64,000 bases of DNA from Salticus scenicus (Eukaryota; Arthropoda; Arachnida; Araneae; Salticidae), in assembly GCA_963930645.1 (NCBI GenBank), contig OZ005649.1, positions 84,641,126-84,705,125 of the forward strand, given 5' to 3'. Under the pieces are notes generated by a model. It saw only the letters and a program-made list of their open reading frames with translations. It searched no databases and was not told the origin of the DNA. Below are positions 37,521 to 49,181 of the stretch, in pieces; the stretch's first letter is position 1; each line of letters begins with the position of its first letter. A program made the translations under genes and the position numbers.

Positions 37521-37593
37521 TGCCTGGACAGGGACTCGAACCCCGGATCTTTGACTTACAAGGTCAATGCTCTTCCAATTGAGCTGTTCAGGC
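37521..37593 (-). tRNA. tRNA-Thr(UGU), unit 22, A6-C67 variant
   Basis: A6-C67 mismatch, plus A at position 20 in the D loop. Confidence 0.76.

Positions 37594-37810
37594 CGACACC
37601 CCGGTCAGCACTACTCAATCAGACAACCTTTTAGGCAGAAACATCTCTGGTCTATCATATAGATAGCTCAACAGAAAATAAACCGCAGGAAATGGAAAAC
37701 ACTATTAGATAATGGGAGAAAGAAATACAATTTTTATTAAAATCACACAATCAACTGTGGAAGAAAATCATATTTATTGAAATTTTATTTTTCCGACTGA
37801 GTGAAAATTA

Positions 37811-37883
37811 TGCCTGGACAGGGACTCGAACCCCGGATCTTTGACTTACAAGGTCAATGCTCTACCAATCGAGCTGTCCAGGC
37811..37883 (-). tRNA. tRNA-Thr(UGU), unit 23, canonical
   Basis: Exact canonical sequence. Trailer ATAATTTTC keeps the T4 run. Confidence 0.88.

Positions 37884-38099
37884 CGACACCCCGGTCAGCA
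37901 TTACTCACTCAGACAACCTTTTAGGCGGAAACATCTCTGGTCTATCATATAGATAGCTCAACAGAAAATAAGTCGCAGGAAATGGAAAACACCATTAGTT
38001 AATGGGAGAAAGAAATACAATTTTTATTAAATCACACAATCAAATGTGGAAGAAAATCATATTTATTGAAATTTTTTTTTTCCGACTGAGTGAAAATAA

Positions 38100-38172
38100 T
38101 GCCTGGACCGGGACTCGAACTCCGGATCTTTGACTTACAAGGTCAATGCTCTACCAATCGAGCTGTCCAGGC
38100..38172 (-). tRNA. tRNA-Thr(UGU), unit 24, A/B hybrid
   Basis: Hybrid as in units 10 and 17. Confidence 0.7.

Positions 38173-38389
38173 CGACACCCCGGTCAGCATTACTCACTCA
38201 GACAACCTTTTAGGCAGAAACATCTCTGGTCTATCATATAGATAGCTCAACAGAAAATAAGCCGCAGGAAATGGAAAACACCATTAGATAATGGGAGAAA
38301 GAAATACAATTTTTATTAAAATCACACAATCAACTGTGGAAGAAAATCATATTTATTGAAATTTTATTTTTCCGTCTGAGTGAAAATAA

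Positions 38390-38462
38390 TGCCTGAACAG
38401 GGACTCGAACCCCGGATCTTTGACTTACAAGGTCAATGCTCTACCAATCGAGCTGTCCAGGC
38390..38462 (-). tRNA. tRNA-Thr(UGU), unit 25, G-U acceptor
   Basis: The 3' strand TTCAGGC gives a G6-U67 wobble. All stems pair. Confidence 0.82.

Positions 38463-38678
38463 CGACACCCCGGTCAGCATTACTCACTCAGACAACCTTT
38501 TAGGCAGAAACATCTCTGGTCTATCATATAGATAGCTCAACAGAAAATAAGCCGCAGGAAATGGAAAACACCATTAGTTAATGGGAGAAAGAAATACAAT
38601 TTTTATTAAATCACACAATCAACTGTGGAAGAAAATCATATTTATTGAAATTTTATTTTTCCGACTTTTTGAAAATAA

Positions 38679-38751
38679 TGTCTGGACAGGGACTCGAACC
38701 CCGGATCTTTGACTTACAAGGTCAATGCTCTACCAATTGAGCTGTTCAGGC
38679..38751 (-). tRNA. tRNA-Thr(UGU), unit 26, two acceptor mismatches
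   Basis: C2-A71 and A6-C67 mismatches. The rest is canonical. It is preceded on the plus strand by the rare CGACTTTTTG spacer variant. Confidence 0.68.

Positions 38752-38968
38752 CGACACCCCGGTCAGCATTACTCACTCAGACAACCTTTTAGGCAGAAAC
38801 ATCTCTGGTCTATCATATAGATAGCTCAACAGAAAATAAGCCGCAGGAAATGGAAAACACCATTAGATAATGGGAGAAAGAAATACAATTTTTATTAAAA
38901 TCACACAATCAACTGTGGAAGAAAATCATATTTATTGAAATTTTATTTTTCCGTCTGAGTGAAAATAA

Positions 38969-39041
38969 TGCCTGAACAGGGACTCGAACCCCGGATCTTT
39001 GACTTACAAGGTCAATGCTCTACCAATCGAGCTGTCCAGGC
38969..39041 (-). tRNA. tRNA-Thr(UGU), unit 27, G-U acceptor
   Basis: Same as unit 25. Confidence 0.82.

Positions 39042-39257
39042 CGACACCCCGGTCAGCATTACTCACTCAGACAACCTTTTAGGCAGAAACATCTCTGGTC
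39101 TATCATATAGATAGCTCAACAGAAAATAAGCCGCAGGAAATGGAAAACACCATTAGTTAATGGGAGAAAGAAATACAATTTTTATTAAATCACACAAACA
39201 ACTATGGAAGAAAATCATATTTATTGAAATTTTATTTTTCCGACTGAGTGAAAATAA

Positions 39258-39330
39258 TGTCTGGACCCGGACTCGAACTCCGGATCTTTGACTTACAAGG
39301 TCAAGGCGCTACCAATCGAGCTGTCCAGGC
39258..39330 (-). pseudogene. tRNA-Thr(UGU)-like, unit 28, class B2
   Basis: Class B2 mismatches. Confidence 0.7.

Positions 39331-39547
39331 CGACCCCCCAGTCAGCATTACTCACTCAGACAACCTTTTAGGCAGAAACATCTCTGGTCTATCATATAGA
39401 TAGCTCAACAGAAAATAAGCCGCAGGAAATGGAAAACACCATTAGATAATGGGAGAAAGAAATACAATTTTTATTAAAATCACACAATCAACTGTGGAAG
39501 AAAATCATATTTATTGAAATTTTATTTTTCCGACTGAGTGATAATAA

Positions 39548-39620
39548 TGCCTGGACAGGGACTCGAACCCCGGATCTTTGACTTACAAGGTCAATGCTCT
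39601 ACCAATTGAGCTGTTCAGGC
39548..39620 (-). tRNA. tRNA-Thr(UGU), unit 29, A6-C67, terminator lost
   Basis: A6-C67 mismatch. Trailer ATTATTATC lacks the T4 run. Confidence 0.74.

Positions 39621-39837
39621 CGACACCCCGGTAAGCATTACTCACTCAGACAACCTTTTAGGCAGAAACATCTCTGGTCTATCATATAGATAGCTCAACA
39701 GAAAATAAGCCGCTGGAAATGGAAAACACCATTAGATAACGGGAGAAAGAAATACAATTTTTATTAAAATCACACAATCAACTGTGGAAGAAAATCATAT
39801 TTATTGAAATTTTATTTTTCCGACTGAGTGAAAATAA

Positions 39838-39910
39838 TGCCTGGACAGGGACTCGAACCCCGGATCTTTGACTTACAAGGTCAATGCTCTACCAATCGAG
39901 CTGTCCAGGC
39838..39910 (-). tRNA. tRNA-Thr(UGU), unit 30, canonical
   Basis: Exact canonical sequence with T4 terminator. Confidence 0.88.

Positions 39911-40127
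39911 CGACACCCCGGTCAGCATTACTCACTCAGACAACCTTTTAGGCAGAAACATCTCTGGCCTATCATATAGATAGCTCAACAGAAAATAAGC
40001 CGCAGGAAATGGAAAACACAATTAGGTAATGGGAGAAAGAAATACAATTTTTATTAAAATCACACAATCAACTGTGGAAGAAAATCATATTTGTTGAAAT
40101 TTTATTTTTCCGACTGAGTGAAAATAA

Positions 40128-40200
40128 TGCCTGGACAGGGACTCGAACCCCGGATCTTTGACTTACAAGGTCAGTGCTCTACCAATCGAGCTGTCCAGGC
40128..40200 (-). tRNA. tRNA-Thr(UGU), unit 31, C27-A43
   Basis: One change from canonical, giving a C27-A43 mismatch at the base of the anticodon stem. Confidence 0.8.

Positions 40201-40416
40201 CGACACCCCGGTCAGCATTACTCACTCAGACAACCTTTTAGGCAGAAACATCTCTGGTCTATCATATAGAGAGCTCAACAGAAAATAAGCCGCAGGAAAT
40301 GGAAAACACCATTAGTTAATGGGAGAAAGAAATACAATTTTTATTAAATCACACAATCAACTGTGGAAGAAAATCATATTTATTGAAATTTTATTTTTCC
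40401 GACTGAGTGAAAATAA

Positions 40417-40489
40417 TGCCTCGACCGGGACTCGAACTCCGGATCTTTGACTTACAAGGTCAAGGCGCTACCAATCGAGCTGTCCAGGC
40417..40489 (-). pseudogene. tRNA-Thr(UGU)-like, unit 32, class B1
   Basis: Class B1 mismatches. Confidence 0.7.

Positions 40490-40707
40490 CGACACCCCGG
40501 TCAGCATTACTCACTCAGACAACCTTTTAGGCAGGAACATCTCTGGTCTATCATATAGATAGCTCAACAGAAAATAAGCCGCTGGAAATGGAAAACACCA
40601 TTAGATAATAGGGAGAAAGAAATACAATTTTTATTAAAATCACACAATCAACTGTGGAAGAAAATCATATTTATTGAAATTTTATTTTTCCGACTGAGTG
40701 ATAATAA

Positions 40708-40780
40708 TGCCTGGACAGGGACTCGAACCCCGGATCTTTGACTTACAAGGTCAATGCTCTACCAATCGAGCTGTCCAGGC
40708..40780 (-). tRNA. tRNA-Thr(UGU), unit 33, canonical, terminator lost
   Basis: Exact canonical tRNA; trailer ATTATTATC. 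Confidence 0.85.

Positions 40781-40995
40781 CGACACCCCGGGCAGCATTA
40801 CTCACTCAGACAACCTTTTAGGCAGAAACATCTCTGGTCTATCATATAGATAGCTCAGCAGAAAATAAGCCGCAGAAATGGAAAACACCATTAGTTAATG
40901 GGAGAAAGAAATACAATTTTTATTAAATCACACAATCAACTGTGGAAGAAAATCATATTTATTGAAATTTTATTTTTCCGACTGAGTGAAAATAA

Positions 40996-41068
40996 TGTCT
41001 GGACCCGGACTCGAACTCCGGATCTTTGACTTACAAGGTCAAGGCGCTACCAATCGAGCTGTCCAGGC
40996..41068 (-). pseudogene. tRNA-Thr(UGU)-like, unit 34, class B2
   Basis: Class B2 mismatches. Confidence 0.7.

Positions 41069-41286
41069 CGACCCCCCAAGTCAGCATTACTCACTCAGAC
41101 AACCTTTTAGGCAGAAACATCTCTGGTCTATCATATAGATAGCTCAACAGAAAATAAGCCGCAGGAAATGGAAAACACCATTAGATAATGGGAGAAAGAA
41201 ATACAATATTTATTAAAATCACACAATCAACTGTGGAAGAAAATCATATTTATTGAAATTTTATTTTTCCGACTGAGTGAAAATAA

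Positions 41287-41359
41287 TGCCTGAACAGGGA
41301 CTCGAACCCCGGATCTTTGACTTACAAGGTCAATGCTCTACCAATCGAGCTGTCCAGGC
41287..41359 (-). tRNA. tRNA-Thr(UGU), unit 35, G-U acceptor
   Basis: G6-U67 wobble; all stems pair. Confidence 0.82.

Positions 41360-41576
41360 CGACACCCCGGTCAGCATTACTCACTCAGACAACCTTTTAG
41401 GCAGAAACATCTCTGGTCTATCATATAGATAGCTCAACAGAAAATAAGCCGCAGGAAATGGAAAACACCATTAGATAATGGGAGAAAGAAATACAATTTT
41501 TATTAAAATCACACAATCAACTGTGGAAGAAAATCATATTTATTGAAATTTTATTTTTCCGACTGAGTGAAAATAA

Positions 41577-41649
41577 TGCCTGAACAGGGACTCGAACCCC
41601 GGATCTTTGACTTACAAGGTCAATGCTCTACCAATCGAGCTGTCCAGGC
41577..41649 (-). tRNA. tRNA-Thr(UGU), unit 36, G-U acceptor
   Basis: G6-U67 wobble; all stems pair. 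Confidence 0.82.

Positions 41650-41865
41650 CGACACCCCGGTCAGCATTACTCACTCAGACAACATTTTAGGCAGAAACAT
41701 CTCTGGTCTATCATATAGAGAGCTCAACAGAAAATAAGCCGCAGGAAATGGAAAACACCATTAGTTAATGGGAGAAAGAAATACAATTTTTATTAAATCA
41801 CACAATCAACTGTGGAAGAAAATCATATTTATTGAAATTTTATTTTTCCGACTGAGTGAAAATAA

Positions 41866-41938
41866 TGCCTGGACAGGGACTCGAACCCCGGATCTTTGAC
41901 TTACAAGGTCAATGCTCTACCAATCGAGCTGTCCAGGC
41866..41938 (-). tRNA. tRNA-Thr(UGU), unit 37, canonical
   Basis: Exact canonical sequence with T4 terminator. Confidence 0.88.

Positions 41939-42153
41939 CGACACCCCGGGCAGCATTACTCACTCAGACAACCTTTTAGGCAGAAACATCTCTGGTCTAT
42001 CATATAGATAGCTCAGCAGAAAATAAGCCGCAGAAATGGAAAACACCATTAGTTAATGGGAGAAAGAAATACAATTTTTATTAAATCACACAATCAACTG
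42101 TGGAAGAAAATCATATTTATTGAAATTTTATTTTTCCGACTGAGTGAAAATAA

Positions 42154-42226
42154 TGTCTGGACCCGGACTCGAACTCCGGATCTTTGACTTACAAGGTCAA
42201 GGCGCTACCAATCGAGCTGTCCAGGC
42154..42226 (-). pseudogene. tRNA-Thr(UGU)-like, unit 38, class B2
   Basis: Class B2 mismatches. Confidence 0.7.

Positions 42227-42444
42227 CGACCCCCCAAGTCAGCATTACTCACTCAGACAACCTTTTAGGCAGAAACATCTCTGGTCTATCATATAGATAG
42301 CTCAACAGAAAATAAGCCACAGGAAATGGAAAACACCATTAGATAATGGGAGAAAGAAATACAATTTTTATTAAAATCACACAATCAACTGTGGAAGAAA
42401 ATCATATTTATTGAAATTTTATTTTTCCGACTGAGTGAAAATAA

Positions 42445-42517
42445 TGCCTGGACAGGGACTCGAACCCCGGATCTTTGACTTACAAGGTCAATGCTCTACC
42501 AATCGAGCTGTCCAGGC
42445..42517 (-). tRNA. tRNA-Thr(UGU), unit 39, canonical
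   Basis: Exact canonical sequence with T4 terminator. Confidence 0.88.

Positions 42518-42733
42518 CGACACCCCGGTCAGCATTACTCACTCAGACAACCTTTTAGGCAGAAACATCTCTGGTCTATCATATAGATAGCTCAACAGAA
42601 AATAAGCCGCAGGAAATGGAAAACACCATTAGTTAATGGGAGAAAGAAATACAATTTTTATTAAATCACACAATCAACTGTGGAAGAAAATCATATTTAT
42701 TGAAATTTTATTTTTCCGACTTTTTGAAAATAA

Positions 42734-42806
42734 TGTCTGGACAGGGACTCGAACCCCGGATCTTTGACTTACAAGGTCAATGCTCTACCAATTGAGCTGT
42801 TCAGGC
42734..42806 (-). tRNA. tRNA-Thr(UGU), unit 40, two acceptor mismatches
   Basis: Block-duplicate of unit 26 with the same C2-A71 and A6-C67 mismatches. Confidence 0.68.

Positions 42807-43023
42807 CGACACCCCGGTCAGCATTACTCACTCAGACAACCTTTTAGGCAGAAACATCTCTGGTCTATCATATAGATAGCTCAACAGAAAATAAGCCGCA
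42901 GGAAATGGAAAACACCATTAGATAATGGGAGAAAGAAATACAATTTTTATTAAAATCACACAATCAACTGTGGAAGAAAATCATATTTATTGAAATTTTA
43001 TTTTTCCGTCTGAGTGAAAATAA

Positions 43024-43096
43024 TGCCTGAACAGGGACTCGAACCCCGGATCTTTGACTTACAAGGTCAATGCTCTACCAATCGAGCTGTCCAGGC
43024..43096 (-). tRNA. tRNA-Thr(UGU), unit 41, G-U acceptor
   Basis: Block-duplicate of unit 27. Confidence 0.82.

Positions 43097-43312
43097 CGAC
43101 ACCCCGGTCAGCATTACTCACTCAGACAACCTTTTAGGCAGAAACATCTCTGGTCTATCATATAGATAGCTCAACAGAAAATAAGCCGCAGGAAATGGAA
43201 AACACCATTAGTTAATGGGAGAAAGAAATACAATTTTTATTAAATCACACAAACAACTGTGGAAGAAAATCATATTTATTGAAATTTTATTTTTCCGACT
43301 GAGTGAAAATAA

Positions 43313-43385
43313 TGTCTGGACCCGGACTCGAACTCCGGATCTTTGACTTACAAGGTCAAGGCGCTACCAATCGAGCTGTCCAGGC
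43313..43385 (-). pseudogene. tRNA-Thr(UGU)-like, unit 42, class B2
   Basis: Block-duplicate of unit 28. Confidence 0.7.

Positions 43386-43602
43386 CGACCCCCCCGTCAG
43401 CATTACTCACTCAGACAACCTTTTAGGCAGAAACATCTCTGGTCTATCATATAGATAGCTCAACAGAAAATAAGCCGCAGGAAATGGAAAACACCATTAG
43501 ATAATGGGAGAAAGAAATACAATTTTTATTAAAATCACACAATCAACTGTGGAAGAAAATCATATTTATTGAAATTTTATTTTTCCGACTGAGTGATAAT
43601 AA

Positions 43603-43675
43603 TGCCTGGACAGGGACTCGAACCCCGGATCTTTGACTTACAAGGTCAATGCTCTACCAATTGAGCTGTTCAGGC
43603..43675 (-). tRNA. tRNA-Thr(UGU), unit 43, A6-C67, terminator lost
   Basis: Block-duplicate of unit 29. Confidence 0.74.

Positions 43676-43892
43676 CGACACCCCGGTAAGCATTACTCAC
43701 TCAGACAACCTTTTAGGCAGAAACATCTCTGGTCTATCATATAGATAGCTCAACAGAAAATAAGCCGCTGGAAATGGAAAACACCATTAGATAACGGGAG
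43801 AAAGAAATACAATTTTTATTAAAATCACACAATCAACTGTGGAAGAAAATCATATTTATTGAAATTTTATTTTTCCGACTGAGTGAAAATAA

Positions 43893-43965
43893 TGCCTGGA
43901 CAGGGACTCGAACCCCGGATCTTTGACTTACAAGGTCAATGCTCTACCAATCGAGCTGTCCAGGC
43893..43965 (-). tRNA. tRNA-Thr(UGU), unit 44, canonical
   Basis: Exact canonical sequence; block-duplicate of unit 30. Confidence 0.88.

Positions 43966-44182
43966 CGACACCCCGGTCAGCATTACTCACTCAGACAACC
44001 TTTTAGGCAGAAACATCTCTGGCCTATCATATAGATAGCTCAACAGAAAATAAGCCGCAGGAAATGGAAAACACAATTAGGTAATTGGAGAAAGAAATAC
44101 AATTTTCATTAAAATCACACAATCAACTGTGGAAGAAAATCATATTTGTTGAAATTTTATTTTTCCGACTGAGTGAAAATAA

Positions 44183-44255
44183 TGCCTGGACAGGGACTCG
44201 AACCCCGGATCTTTGACTTACAAGGTCAGTGCTCTACCAATCGAGCTGTCCAGGC
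44183..44255 (-). tRNA. tRNA-Thr(UGU), unit 45, C27-A43
   Basis: Block-duplicate of unit 31. Confidence 0.8.

Positions 44256-44471
44256 CGACACCCCGGTCAGCATTACTCACTCAGACAACCTTTTAGGCAG
44301 AAACATCTCTGGTCTATCATATAGAGAGCTCAACAGAAAATAAGCCGCAGGAAATGGAAAACACCATTAGTTAATGGGAGAAAGAAATACAATTTTTATT
44401 AAATCACACAATCAACTGTGGAAGAAAATCATATTTATTGAAATTTTATTTTTCCGACTGAGTGAAAATAA

Positions 44472-44544
44472 TGCCTCGACCGGGACTCGAACTCCGGATC
44501 TTTGACTTACAAGGTCAAGGCGCTACCAATCGAGGTGTCCAGGC
44472..44544 (-). pseudogene. tRNA-Thr(UGU)-like, unit 46, class B1
   Basis: Block-duplicate of unit 32 with an extra change at position 11 (C to T... strand GAGG on plus), adding a D-stem defect. Confidence 0.68.

Positions 44545-44762
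44545 CGACACCCCGGTCAGCATTACTCACTCAGACAACCTTTTAGGCAGGAACATCTCTG
44601 GTCTATCATATAGATAGCTCAACAGAAAATAAGCCGCTGGAAATGGAAAACACCATTAGATAATAGGGAGAAAGAAATACAATTTTTATTAAAATCACAC
44701 AATCAACTGTGGAAGAAAATCATATTTATTGAAATTTTATTTTTCCGACTGAGTGATAATAA

Positions 44763-44835
44763 TGCCTGGACAGGGACTCGAACCCCGGATCTTTGACTTA
44801 CAAGGTCAATGCTCTACCAATCGAGCTGTCCAGGC
44763..44835 (-). tRNA. tRNA-Thr(UGU), unit 47, canonical, terminator lost
   Basis: Exact canonical tRNA; block-duplicate of unit 33; trailer ATTATTATC. Confidence 0.85.

Positions 44836-45050
44836 CGACACCCCGGGCAGCATTACTCACTCAGACAACCTTTTAGGCAGAAACATCTCTGGTCTATCAT
44901 ATAGATAGCTCAGCAGAAAATAAGCCGCAGAAATGGAAAACACCATTAGTTAATGGGAGAAAGAAATACAATTTTTATTAAATCACACAATCAACTGTGG
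45001 AAGAAAATCATATTTATTGAAATTTTATTTTTCCGACTGAGTGAAAATAA

Positions 45051-45123
45051 TGTCTGGACCCGGACTCGAACTCCGGATCTTTGACTTACAAGGTCAAGGC
45101 GCTACCAATCGAGCTGTCCAGGC
45051..45123 (-). pseudogene. tRNA-Thr(UGU)-like, unit 48, class B2
   Basis: Block-duplicate of unit 34. Confidence 0.7.

Positions 45124-45341
45124 CGACCCCCCAAGTCAGCATTACTCACTCAGACAACCTTTTAGGCAGAAACATCTCTGGTCTATCATATAGATAGCTC
45201 AACAGAAAATAAGCCGCAGGAAATGGAAAACACCATTAGATAATGGGAGAAAGAAATACAATATTTATTAAAATCACACAATCAACTGTGGAAGAAAATC
45301 ATATTTATTGAAATTTTATTTTTCCGACTGAGTGAAAATAA

Positions 45342-45414
45342 TGCCTGAACAGGGACTCGAACCCCGGATCTTTGACTTACAAGGTCAATGCTCTACCAAT
45401 CGAGCTGTCCAGGC
45342..45414 (-). tRNA. tRNA-Thr(UGU), unit 49, G-U acceptor
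   Basis: Block-duplicate of unit 35. Confidence 0.82.

Positions 45415-45631
45415 CGACACCCCGGTCAGCATTACTCACTCAGACAACCTTTTAGGCAGAAACATCTCTGGTCTATCATATAGATAGCTCAACAGAAAAT
45501 AAGCCGCAGGAAATGGAAAACACCATTAGATAATGGGAGAAAGAAATACAATTTTTATTAAAATCACACAATCAACTGTGGAAGAAAATCATATTTATTG
45601 AAATTTTATTTTTCCGACTGAGTGAAAATAA

Positions 45632-45704
45632 TGCCTGGACAGGGACTCGAACCCCGGATCTTTGACTTACAAGGTCAATGCTCTACCAATCGAGCTGTCC
45701 AGGC
45632..45704 (-). tRNA. tRNA-Thr(UGU), unit 50, canonical
   Basis: Exact canonical sequence with T4 terminator. Confidence 0.88.

Positions 45705-45919
45705 CGACACCCCGGGCAGCATTACTCACTCAGACAACCTTTTAGGCAGAAACATCTCTGGTCTATCATATAGATAGCTCAGCAGAAAATAAGCCGCAGA
45801 AATGGAAAACACCATTAGTTAATGGGAGAAAGAAATACAATTTTTATTAAATCACACAATCAACTGTGGAAGAAAATCATATTTATTGAAATTTTATTTT
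45901 TCCGACTGAGTGAAAATAA

Positions 45920-45992
45920 TGTCTGGACCCGGACTCGAACTCCGGATCTTTGACTTACAAGGTCAAGGCGCTACCAATCGAGCTGTCCAGGC
45920..45992 (-). pseudogene. tRNA-Thr(UGU)-like, unit 51, class B2
   Basis: Class B2 mismatches. Confidence 0.7.

Positions 45993-46210
45993 CGACCCCC
46001 CAAGTCAGCATTACTCACTCAGACAACCTTTTAGGCAGAAACATCTCTGGTCTATCATATAGATAGCTCAACAGAAAATAAGCCGCAGGAAATGGAAAAC
46101 ACCATTAGATAATGGGAGAAAGAAATACAATTTTTATTAAAATCACACAATCAACTGTGGAAGAAAATCATATTTATTGAAATTTTATTTTTCCGACTGA
46201 GTGAAAATAA

Positions 46211-46283
46211 TGCCTGGACAGGGACTCGAACCCCGGATCTTTGACTTACAAGGTCAATGCTCTACCAATCGAGCTGTCCAGGC
46211..46283 (-). tRNA. tRNA-Thr(UGU), unit 52, canonical
   Basis: Exact canonical sequence with T4 terminator. 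Confidence 0.88.

Positions 46284-46499
46284 CGACACCCCGGTCAGCA
46301 TTACTCACTCAGACAACCTTTTAGGGAGAAACATCTCTGGTCTATCATATAGAGAGCTCAACAGAAAATAAGCCGTAGGAAATGGAAAACACCATTAGTT
46401 AATGGGAGAAAGAAATACAATTTTTATTAAATCACACAATCAACTGTGGAAGAAAATCATATTTATTGAAATTTTATTTTTCCGACTGAGTGAAAATAA

Positions 46500-46572
46500 T
46501 GCCTCGACCGGGACTCGAACTCCGGATCTTTGACTTACAAGGTCAAGGCGCTACCAATCGAGCTGTCCAGGC
46500..46572 (-). pseudogene. tRNA-Thr(UGU)-like, unit 53, class B1
   Basis: Class B1 mismatches. Confidence 0.7.

Positions 46573-46790
46573 CGACACCCCGGTCAGCATTACTCACTCA
46601 GACAACCTTTTAGGCAGAAACATCTCTGGTCTATCATATAGATAGCTCAACAGAAAATAAGCCGCTGGAAATGGAAAACACCATTAGATAATAGGGAGAA
46701 AGAAATACAATTTTTATTAAAATCACACAATCAACTGTGGAAGAAAATCATATTTATTGAAATTTTATTTTTCCGACTGAGTGTAAATAA

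Positions 46791-46863
46791 TGTCTGGACC
46801 CGGACTCGAACTCCGGATCTTTGACTTACAAGGTCAAGGCGCTACCAATCGAGCTGTCCAGGC
46791..46863 (-). pseudogene. tRNA-Thr(UGU)-like, unit 54, class B2, weak terminator
   Basis: Class B2 mismatches. Trailer ATTATTTAC has only three T. Confidence 0.7.

Positions 46864-47081
46864 CGACCCCCCCAGTCAGCATTACTCACTCAGACAACCT
46901 TTTAGGCAGAAACATCTCTGGTCTATCATATAGATAGCTCAACAGAAAGTAAGCCGCAGGAAATGGAAAACACCATTAGATAATGGGAGAAAGAAATACA
47001 ATTTTTATTAAAATCACACAATCAACTGTGGAAGAAAATCATATTTATTGAAATTTTATTTTTCCGACTAAGTGAAAATAA

Positions 47082-47154
47082 TGCCTGGACAGGGACTCGA
47101 ACCCCGGATCTTTGACTTACAAGGTCAATGCTCTACCAATTGAGCTGTTCAGGC
47082..47154 (-). tRNA. tRNA-Thr(UGU), unit 55, A6-C67 variant
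   Basis: A6-C67 acceptor mismatch only. Confidence 0.78.

Positions 47155-47371
47155 CGACAGCCCGGTCAGCATTACTCACTCAGACAACCTTTTAGGCAGA
47201 AACATCTCTGGCCTATCATATAGATAGCTCAACAGAAAATAAGCCGCAGGAAATGGAAAACACAATTAGGTAATGGGAGAAAGAAATACAATTTTTATTA
47301 AAATCACACAATCAACTGTGGAAGAAAATCATATTTATTGAAATTTTATTTTTCCGACTGAGTGAAAATAA

Positions 47372-47444
47372 TGCCTGGACAATGACTCGAACCACGGATC
47401 TTTGACTTACAAGGTCAATGCTCTACCAATTGAGCTGTTCAGGC
47372..47444 (-). pseudogene. tRNA-Thr(UGU)-like, unit 56, T arm broken
   Basis: T-stem mismatches T51-T63 and G52-A62, plus A6-C67. Confidence 0.66.

Positions 47445-47661
47445 CGACACCCCGGTCAGCATTACTCACTCAGACAACCTTTTAGGCAGAAACATCTCTT
47501 GTCTATCATATAGATAGCTCAACAGAAAATAAGCCGCAGGAAATGGAAAACACCATTAGATAATGGGAGAAAGAAATAGAATTTTTATTAAAATCACACA
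47601 ATCAACTGTGGAAGAAAATCATATTTATTGAAATTTTATTTTTCCGACTGAGTGAAAATAA

Positions 47662-47734
47662 TGCCTCGACCGGGACTCGAACTCCGGATCTTTGACTTAC
47701 AAGGTCAAGGCGCTACCAATCGAGCTGTCCAGGC
47662..47734 (-). pseudogene. tRNA-Thr(UGU)-like, unit 57, class B1
   Basis: Class B1 mismatches. Confidence 0.7.

Positions 47735-47951
47735 CGACACCCCGGTCAGCATTACTCACTCAGACAACCTTTTAGGCAGAAACATCTCTGGTCTATCATA
47801 TAGATAGCTCAACAGAAAATAAGCCGCAGGAAATGGAAAACACCATTAGATAATGGGAGAAAGAAATACAATTTTTATTAAAATCACACAATCAACTGTG
47901 GAAGAAAATCATATTTATTGAAATTTTATTTTTCCGACTGAGTGAAAATAA

Positions 47952-48024
47952 TGCCTGAACAGGGACTCGAACCCCGGATCTTTGACTTACAAGGTCAATG
48001 CTCTACCAATCGAGCTGTCCAGGC
47952..48024 (-). tRNA. tRNA-Thr(UGU), unit 58, G-U acceptor
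   Basis: G6-U67 wobble; all stems pair. Confidence 0.82.

Positions 48025-48240
48025 CGACACCCCGGTCAGCATTACTCACTCAGACAACCTTTTAGGCAGAAACATCTCTGGTCTATCATATAGAGAGCTC
48101 AACAGAAAATAAGCCGCAGGAAATGGAAAACACCATTAGTTAATGGGAGAAAGAAATACAATTTTTATTAAATCACACAATCAACTGTGGAAGAAAATCA
48201 TATTTATTGAAATTTTATTTTTCCGACTGAGTGAAAATAA

Positions 48241-48313
48241 TGCCTGGACAGGGACTCGAACCCCGGATCTTTGACTTACAAGGTCAATGCTCTACCAATC
48301 GAGCTGTCCAGGC
48241..48313 (-). tRNA. tRNA-Thr(UGU), unit 59, canonical
   Basis: Exact canonical sequence with T4 terminator. Confidence 0.88.

Positions 48314-48528
48314 CGACACCCCGGGCAGCATTACTCACTCAGACAACCTTTTAGGCAGAAACATCTCTGGTCTATCATATAGATAGCTCAGCAGAAAATA
48401 AGCCGCAGAAATGGAAAACACCATTAGTTAATGGGAGAAAGAAATACAATTTTTATTAAATCACACAATCAACTGTGGAAGAAAATCATATTTATTGAAA
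48501 TTTTATTTTTCCGACTGAGTGAAAATAA

Positions 48529-48601
48529 TGTCTGGACCCGGACTCGAACTCCGGATCTTTGACTTACAAGGTCAAGGCGCTACCAATCGAGCTGTCCAGG
48601 C
48529..48601 (-). pseudogene. tRNA-Thr(UGU)-like, unit 60, class B2
   Basis: Class B2 mismatches; block-duplicate of unit 51. Confidence 0.7.

Positions 48602-48819
48602 CGACCCCCCAAGTCAGCATTACTCACTCAGACAACCTTTTAGGCAGAAACATCTCTGGTCTATCATATAGATAGCTCAACAGAAAATAAGCCGCAGGAA
48701 ATGGAAAACACCATTAGATAATGGGAGAAAGAAATACAATTTTTATTAAAATCACACAATCAACTGTGGAAGAAAATCATATTTATTGAAATTTTATTTT
48801 TCCGACTGAGTGAAAATAA

Positions 48820-48892
48820 TGCCTGGACAGGGACTCGAACCCCGGATCTTTGACTTACAAGGTCAATGCTCTACCATTCGAGCTGTCCAGGC
48820..48892 (-). tRNA. tRNA-Thr(UGU), unit 61, D-loop variant
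   Basis: One D-loop change from canonical (CCATTCG on the plus strand). All stems pair. Confidence 0.83.

Positions 48893-49108
48893 CGACACCC
48901 CGGTCAGCATTACTCACTCAGACAACCTTTTAGGCAGAAACATCTCTGGTCTATCATATAGAGAGCTCAACAGAAAATAAGCCGTAGGAAATGGAAAACA
49001 CCATTAGTTAATGGGAGAAAGAAATACAATTTTTATTAAATCACACAATCAACTGTGGAAGAAAATCATATTTATTGAAATTTTATTTTTCCGACTGAGT
49101 GAAAATAA

Positions 49109-49181
49109 TGCCTCGACCGGGACTCGAACTCCGGATCTTTGACTTACAAGGTCAAGGCGCTACCAATCGAGCTGTCCAGGC
49109..49181 (-). pseudogene. tRNA-Thr(UGU)-like, unit 62, class B1
   Basis: Block-duplicate of unit 53. Confidence 0.7.

Larger units (their letters stand above)
38463..41359 (-). repeat. Higher-order block 1, first copy (10 units)
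   Basis: Units 26-35 match units 40-49 one for one at an offset of exactly 4,055 bp (14 units). They share rare variants: CGACTTTTTGAAAAT before unit 26, CACACAAACAACT, TTTGTTGAAAT, GGCCTATCATAT and GCAGGAACATC. Confidence 0.88.
42518..45414 (-). repeat. Higher-order block 1, second copy (10 units)
   Basis: Partner of 38,463-41,359. By eye I find only a few substitutions between them, for example at 43,257, 44,095, 44,106 and 44,535. This implies a recent duplication. Confidence 0.88.
45633..47734 (-). repeat. Higher-order block 2, first copy (8-9 units)
   Basis: Units 50-57 match units 59-66 at an offset of 2,609 bp (9 units). They share GTGTAAATAAT before units 54 and 63, GAAAGTAAGCC, CGACTAAGTG, GGACAATGACTCG and AATAGAATTTTT. 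Confidence 0.85.
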